DNA from: Streptomyces sp. NBC_00377
GTDB lineage: Bacteria; Actinomycetota; Actinomycetes; Streptomycetales; Streptomycetaceae
Assembly (NCBI RefSeq): GCF_036075115.1
Contig: NZ_CP107958.1
Coordinates: 3,286,001 to 3,350,000, forward strand
DNA length: 64,000 bases
Direction: 5' to 3'
Shown here: positions 59,895-64,000 of the stretch, piece by piece
How positions within the stretch are numbered: the first letter of the stretch is position 1
How the letters are laid out: the number at the start of each line of letters is the position of its first letter
Made by a program: the position numbers and the translations under genes
The notes under the pieces: model-generated
What the model was told of the DNA's origin: nothing
Databases searched by the model: none
The model's input: the letters and a program-made list of their open reading frames with translations, nothing else

Positions 59895-60512
59895 TCACAG
59901 CCAGCCCTTCTCCCTCGCGGTCCGCACCGCCTCAGCCCTGTTGCGTACGGCCAGTTTCTGTATCGCCGTCGAGAGGTAGTTGCGGACCGTGCCCTGGGAC
60001 AGGTGCAGGGCCGCCGCGAGTTCCGCGTTGGTCGAGCCGTCGGCCGCCGCGCGCAGGATCTCCCGTTCACGGTCGGTGAGGGGGTTGGCGCCGCCGGCCA
60101 GGGCGGCAGCCGCGAGCGTGGGGTCGATGACCCGCTCGCCCGCCAGCACCTTGCGGACCGCCTCCGCGAGTTGGGCCGCGGGGGCGTCCTTGACGAGGAA
60201 GGCGTCGGCGCCGGCCTCCATGGCGCTGCGCAGATAGCCGGGGCGGCCGAAGGTGGTGAGGACGACCAGCTTCAACCGCGGGAGCTCCTTGTGGAGTTGC
60301 GCCGCGGCCTCGATGCCCGTCGCGCCCGGCATCTCGATGTCGAGGAGGGCCACGTCGACGTCGTGGGCGTGGGCGGCCGCGAGGACCTCGTCGCCGCGCG
60401 CCACCTGGGCAACCACCTCGATGTCGTCCTCCAGGCCGAGCAGGGCCGCCAGGGCCTCGCGGACCATCGACTGGTCCTCGGCCAGCAGGACCTTGATCGT
60501 GCCACCACTCAT
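59895..60512 (-). CDS. NarL/FixJ-family response regulator
   Basis: 205 residues. Receiver with AEDQ (12-14 acidic pocket), phosphoacceptor Asp58 in VALLDIEMPG, LTTFGRPGYL and the Lys in FLVKDAP. C-terminal LuxR HTH: NPLTDREREILRAAADGSTN, AELAAALHLSQGTVRNYLST. The start overlaps the kinase stop by 4 bp (ATGA), so it pairs with it. Last gene of the ABC/two-component operon. Confidence 0.94.
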   Translation of the reverse strand: MSGGTIKVLLAEDQSMVREALAALLGLEDDIEVVAQVARGDEVLAAAHAHDVDVALLDIEMPGATGIEAAAQLHKELPRLKLVVLTTFGRPGYLRSAMEAGADAFLVKDAPAAQLAEAVRKVLAGERVIDPTLAAAALAGGANPLTDREREILRAAADGSTNAELAAALHLSQGTVRNYLSTAIQKLAVRNRAEAVRTAREKGWL

Positions 60513-61717
60513 GAGCGGGATCCTACGTCCGGAAGCGGCCCGGCCGGGACCCGGGCGGTCAGCCGGAAGCCACGCCGGACGCGGCCCGCTTCCAGAGTGC
60601 CGCCGGCCTTCTCCAGGCGCTCGGTGAGACCCGTGAGGCCGTTTCCGGGGCCCTTGCCCGAGCCGCCGGAACCGTCGTCCTCGACGGAGAGTTCGAGGAC
60701 GGGGCCGTCCAGGGTCTGACGCCGCACCAGATCGACCGTGCAGCGGGTGCCGCCGCTGTGCCGTACGACGTTGGTCACCGCCTCGCGCAGGGTCCAGGCG
60801 AGGGCTGCTTCGCTCTCCTCCGGTACGCCGTCGAGGTCCGGCTCGGCCGGGATCGCCGCGGTGATACCGGCCGCCGTCAACGCGACCTGGGTGCCCGCCA
60901 GTTCCGCGGCCAGGCGGGGGCGCCGGTAGCCGGTGACGGCCTCGCGGACGTCCACCAGGGCCTGGCGGCTGACCTGTTCGATGTCGGCGACCTGCTGGGC
61001 CGCCTTCTCGGGGTGACCGGGGAGCATACGGCCGGCCAGCTCGCTCTTGAGGGTGATCAGGGAGAGCGAGTGGCCCAGCAGATCGTGCAGGTCCCTGGCC
61101 AGGCGCAGCCGTTCCTCGTTGGCGGCGAGCTGGGCGACCGTGGCCCTGGCCTTGCGCAACTCGACGGTCGTGCGAACCAGTTGGCTCACTCCCGTCATCG
61201 CGAAGCCGATGAGCAGGACCAGGAGGAGCAGGTTCAGCGCCTCCTCCTCGTCGGTGCGCAGGCCGACGAGGAGCAGCATCGCGGCCGTGCCCGGGATCGT
61301 CCAGAACGCCACCCGCAGCGGGAGCACCATCCCGCAGGCCACGGAGACGTAGCAGTACAGGCCGAGCCAGGCGGAGCCGAGGGTGAGGCTGAGGACGGTG
61401 GCGAGCACCGCCATGGAGCCGATCAGCGCGGCGACGAGCCTGTCGGGGTAGGGCGCGGCACCCATGTCCCGGAACAGCAGCGACAGGTAGACGGTGACGA
61501 AGACCGCCAGCCCCAGCCAGCCGGCCACCGTACCGCCGGTGGTGTGGCCGCCGGTGACGAGGTCGTGGACCGGCGAGCTGAGGAAGACCAGCCAGACGCC
61601 GATCCACAGCAGCTTGCGCCGCCACAGCTCACGCGGGGTGCGGGCGGTCTCCCCCAGCGCGATCGGTGACCCCCGCCGGGTCTTCTCGGACAGCAGGTCG
61701 TCCGTCATGGCGCTCAC
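60509..61717 (-). CDS. Sensor histidine kinase (HisKA_3 type)
   Basis: 402 residues. About five or six N-terminal helices without a large sensor loop, then LAANEERLRLARDLHDLLGH with phosphoacceptor His211 and a HATPase_c domain (LREAVTNVVRHSGGTRC, VEDDGSGG, GNGLTGLTERLE). Intramembrane-sensing kinases of this layout sense antibiotics or envelope stress. GTG 61717 overlaps the upstream permease stop by 4 bp; an internal ATG lies at 61708. Confidence 0.92.
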   Translation of the reverse strand: MSAMTDDLLSEKTRRGSPIALGETARTPRELWRRKLLWIGVWLVFLSSPVHDLVTGGHTTGGTVAGWLGLAVFVTVYLSLLFRDMGAAPYPDRLVAALIGSMAVLATVLSLTLGSAWLGLYCYVSVACGMVLPLRVAFWTIPGTAAMLLLVGLRTDEEEALNLLLLVLLIGFAMTGVSQLVRTTVELRKARATVAQLAANEERLRLARDLHDLLGHSLSLITLKSELAGRMLPGHPEKAAQQVADIEQVSRQALVDVREAVTGYRRPRLAAELAGTQVALTAAGITAAIPAEPDLDGVPEESEAALAWTLREAVTNVVRHSGGTRCTVDLVRRQTLDGPVLELSVEDDGSGGSGKGPGNGLTGLTERLEKAGGTLEAGRVRRGFRLTARVPAGPLPDVGSRS

Positions 61718-62454
61718 GCTTTCAGCGTGTCCTTCCGGTACAGCCAGGCCGCGCCGCCCGTGAACAGGACGAAGAAGACGGCCAGGATGACGATGTCCTT
61801 GGCATGCGGGGCCTGACTCTGCTCGATGGACTGCCCCAGGGCAGCGTACGCGTGCGTCGGCACCCACTTGGCTATGTCCTGCAACCAGGTCGGGAAGGTC
61901 GTCGTCGGCATCCACAGGCCGCCGAGGATCGACAGGCCGAAGTAGGTGATCATCGTGATCGGGCGGACCGCGTCCCCGTTCGCGAGGTAGCCGATCGCGA
62001 CGCCCAGGGCGGCGAAGACGAGGCTGCCGGCCCAGATCGCGCCGGTGAGGGCGACCCACTGCCAGGCGTCCAGCCGTACGCCCTTCACGGCCGCGGCCAC
62101 GGCGAAAACGACGACGATGGAGGGCAGGCTGACCACGGCCGCGCTTGCCGTCTTCGCGAGGACGTAGCCGCGGCCCGGGAGCGTGGTCAGGCGCAACTGC
62201 CGTACCCAGCCGCTCTGGCGCTCCTTGGCGATCCGCTCGCTGTTGCCCATCAGGACGGCCGTGAGGGCGCCGAAGGAGGCCATCGAGACCATCATGTAGG
62301 TCGGCAGGGTCAGGCCCGTGCCGTCGATCTTCTCCGTGCTGTCGGCGCTGCCCGCGATGAGCAGGAACAGGACCGACGGATAGATGACCGAGAAGAACAG
62401 GAACTTGCGGTTGCGCAGGGCGCGGGTGAGTTCCAGCTTGATCAGGCCGTTCAC
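61714..62454 (-). CDS. ABC-2-type transporter permease
   Basis: 246 residues, six helices: FFSVIYPSVLFLLIAGSADS, PTYMMVSMASFGALTAVLMG, VVSLPSIVVVFAVAAAV, WVALTGAIWAGSLVFAALGV, ITMITYFGLSILGGLWMP and IVILAVFFVLFTGGAAWL. GTG 62454 overlaps the ATPase stop by 4 bp. Likely an exporter of a drug or lipid-like molecule. Confidence 0.92.
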   Translation of the reverse strand: MNGLIKLELTRALRNRKFLFFSVIYPSVLFLLIAGSADSTEKIDGTGLTLPTYMMVSMASFGALTAVLMGNSERIAKERQSGWVRQLRLTTLPGRGYVLAKTASAAVVSLPSIVVVFAVAAAVKGVRLDAWQWVALTGAIWAGSLVFAALGVAIGYLANGDAVRPITMITYFGLSILGGLWMPTTTFPTWLQDIAKWVPTHAYAALGQSIEQSQAPHAKDIVILAVFFVLFTGGAAWLYRKDTLKA

Positions 62455-63386
62455 TTGGTCTTCGCCTCCTCGGCGGTGGTGAGGGCGACGAAGGCCTGTT
62501 CCAGGCCGAGCCCGGCGACCTCGAGGTTGCGGGGGTAGAGGCCGAGGCCGTAGACCGCGTGGACGGTGGCGTCGGCGTCGGTGGACTGGATGCGCACGGT
62601 CCGGCCGGATCCCGCGGCGGAGCCGCTGTGGGACACGGTCAGCGTGGTGAGGAACGGCAGGGCGCGCAGGGCTGCTTCGTCGAAGCCGTCCTCCAGGTCG
62701 AAGGCGATCCTGCGGGCGCCCGCCTTCGCCTTGATCTCGGCCGCCGTGCCGTCGGCCAGCAGCCGCCCCCGGTGCAGGACCAGCACCCGGTCGGCGATCG
62801 CGTCGGCCTCTTCGAGGTAGTGGGTGGCGAACAGGACCGTGCGGCCCTGGTCGGCCTGCTCGCGCATGGTGGCCCAGAACGCCTGCCGGGTGGTCACGTC
62901 CATGCCGGTGGTGGGCTCGTCCAGGACGATCAGGTCGCTGTCACCGGCGGTGGCGAGGGCGAACCGGACGCGCTGGGCCTGGCCGCCGGAGAGTTTGTCG
63001 ACCTTGCGGTCGGCGATCTGGGTGATGCCCGCGCGGGCGAGCACATCGGCGGTCCGGTACGGCTTCGGGTGCAGTCCGCAGGCCAGTGCGACCAGTTCGG
63101 CGACCGTGACCTCGTCCATCAGCCCGCCGCTCTGGAGCATCGCGCCGACCCGGCCTGCGACGATCGCCTCGCGCGGGCCGGTGCCGAAGACGCGGACCGT
63201 GCCGCTGTCCGGCTGCTTGAGGCCGAGGAGCAGATCGAGGGTGGTCGACTTGCCCGCCCCGTTGGGCCCGAGCAGTGCCACGGTCTCCCCCGGGCGCAGC
63301 GCGAGCGTCAGGCCGTCCACGGCCCGTACGTCCCCGAAGCTCTTGCTCACCTGGTCGAACCCGACCACCGGTGCTGTCGTTGTCAT
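62451..63386 (-). CDS. ABC transporter ATP-binding protein
   Basis: 311 residues. Walker A LLGPNGAGKSTT (38-49), Q-loop region, signature LSGGQAQRVRFAL, Walker B LIVLDEPTTGMD and switch His in FATHYLEEADA. Similar to drug-export DrrA-type ATPases, here with a C-terminal accessory domain. First gene of the operon; ATG 63386 chosen. Upstream lies a 38-bp palindrome. Confidence 0.94.
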   Translation of the reverse strand: MTTTAPVVGFDQVSKSFGDVRAVDGLTLALRPGETVALLGPNGAGKSTTLDLLLGLKQPDSGTVRVFGTGPREAIVAGRVGAMLQSGGLMDEVTVAELVALACGLHPKPYRTADVLARAGITQIADRKVDKLSGGQAQRVRFALATAGDSDLIVLDEPTTGMDVTTRQAFWATMREQADQGRTVLFATHYLEEADAIADRVLVLHRGRLLADGTAAEIKAKAGARRIAFDLEDGFDEAALRALPFLTTLTVSHSGSAAGSGRTVRIQSTDADATVHAVYGLGLYPRNLEVAGLGLEQAFVALTTAEEAKTK

Positions 63387-63434
63387 GACAGCAATCGTCC
63401 CCCCGGGGGCCGGGCGGGCGGCAGTGTCCGCCGT

Positions 63435-63472
63435 CCTCGGTGCCGCATGACATCTGTCATGCGGCACCGAGG
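63435..63472. promoter_or_regulatory. 38-bp palindrome between two minus-strand operons
   Basis: CCTCGGTGCCGCATGACA pairs with TGTCATGCGGCACCGAGG around a 2-nt centre. Its core ATGACAtcTGTCAT looks like a regulator site for the adjacent response regulator. It also lies 6 bp past the upstream gene stop, so it can be a terminator. It sits 49 bp before the ABC ATPase start. Confidence 0.7.
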
Positions 63473-63477
63473 CAGGG

Positions 63478-64000
63478 TCAGCTCGGGTCGGTGTCGATGA
63501 CCCCGGTACGGTCCGTCCTGCTCTTGAGGGCCGGGCGCAGGGCGCTGATGACGTCCTGGACCGTGACGGCCGTCTTCTGACCGGTGCCGCGGCTGATCAG
63601 CACACCGTTGAAGGTGCCGCCGTACAGCTCCGTCAGCGCGGCCTGGTCGTAGCTCTCGACGAGCTTGCCGTTGACCGCCTTCACGCGGAGGAACTTCCAC
63701 AGGGAGTTCTTCGGGCTGAAGGAGACCGAGTGCGCCCCGTCGGTCATGACGGTGACCTTGCCGGACATCGCCGGTTCGGCGAACTCCTTCATCATCCGGT
63801 CGACCTCGGCGTTGGAGATCGTCGGCTGCTTCTCGGTCGTCGGCACCTTCACCGCGGTGGCCGTGCCGGTCTCCACCTGGGTGCGGTAGGCCTCGACCAC
63901 GGCCTCCTGGGCCTTCGCCGCGTCGATGCCCTTGCCGGCCTTGCCGTAGACGGCGACGGCCTTGCCGGACTCGAACTTGATCGTGCCGTCGCCGGCCGAG
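63478..64000 (-). CDS. Secreted VanW/PG_binding_4-type protein (partial, N-terminus outside window)
   Basis: C-terminal part of about 173 residues: FESGKAVAVYGKAGKGIDAA, VKVPTTEKQPTISNAEVDRM, MKEFAEPAMSGKVTVMTDGA, HSVSFSPKNSLWKFLRVKAV. This is the PG_binding_4 (YoaR/VanW-associated) repeat pattern of cell-wall proteins. The start, signal peptide and other domains lie past base 64000. Reported as a fragment; function on peptidoglycan inferred. Confidence 0.75.
   Translation of the reverse strand, partial: SAGDGTIKFESGKAVAVYGKAGKGIDAAKAQEAVVEAYRTQVETGTATAVKVPTTEKQPTISNAEVDRMMKEFAEPAMSGKVTVMTDGAHSVSFSPKNSLWKFLRVKAVNGKLVESYDQAALTELYGGTFNGVLISRGTGQKTAVTVQDVISALRPALKSRTDRTGVIDTDPS

Noticed and set aside
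1..64000. tRNA, rRNA or insertion sequence in the window
   Set aside because: No transposase motif, no rRNA-like sequence and no convincing tRNA cloverleaf was seen on reading.

Overview
The window is chromosomal DNA of a high-GC actinomycete, almost certainly Streptomyces. Evidence: uniformly GC-rich codon use, frequent GTG starts, strong GGAGG-type ribosome sites, many 4-bp stop/start overlaps (ATGA or GTGA), and Streptomyces-type conserved proteins (DUF3107, DUF3117, DUF3152, DUF3492, MoeZ, the AdnAB helicase-nuclease). It reads as core chromosome. I see no rRNA, tRNA, CRISPR array, phage or insertion sequence.

Left part (1-24 kb). The window opens inside the adnA-adnB double-strand-break resection pair, then an alkyltransferase-like DNA repair protein. 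Next come a flippase-type membrane protein fused to a kinase-like domain and two tandem secreted tripeptidyl-aminopeptidase-like lipoproteins. Convergent to these lies moeZ. Upstream of moeZ on the same strand is a possible glycan operon: a PelF-like glycosyltransferase, a collagen-repeat membrane protein, a tiny Gly/Ala ORF, a nucleotide-sugar epimerase-like SDR and a spherulin-4 family protein. A HExxHxxGxxH metalloprotease-like DUF3152 protein, a hydrolase, a TetR regulator, small conserved proteins and a ferritin-like protein follow.

Middle (24-36 kb). A DEAD-box RNA helicase has an apparent CTG start and a long H1-like basic repeat tail. It is followed by a hydrolase, an NYN-domain protein, a 50-aa conserved protein, MarC and PHP-domain genes, an MFS exporter with a palindrome inside its promoter, a SUFU-like protein, and CorA preceded by a long leader with a possible 15-codon ORF.

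Right part (36-64 kb). The gene content and order strongly resemble, from memory, the Mycobacterium tuberculosis Rv1239c-Rv1177 region: corA, an MgtE N-terminal/CBS protein, DUF1003, mrp, tatB, htrA, anti-sigma, SigE-type ECF sigma, O-methyltransferase, DUF3117, tag, DivIVA-domain protein, folP2, LOG-like protein, dapE, dapC and fdxA. This covers envelope stress, magnesium homeostasis, Fe-S assembly and lysine/diaminopimelate synthesis. The end holds a GNAT plus SirB1-like pair and a four-gene ABC transporter/two-component operon with every junction overlapping by 4 bp, behind a 38-bp palindrome.

Non-coding features: several long perfect hairpins act as bidirectional terminators between convergent genes, and an unusual number of small tandem repeats lie at gene ends (22.4, 28.0, 36.1, 44.4, 50.8 and 55.3 kb), including a perfect 152-bp duplication of the anti-sigma gene 3' end.
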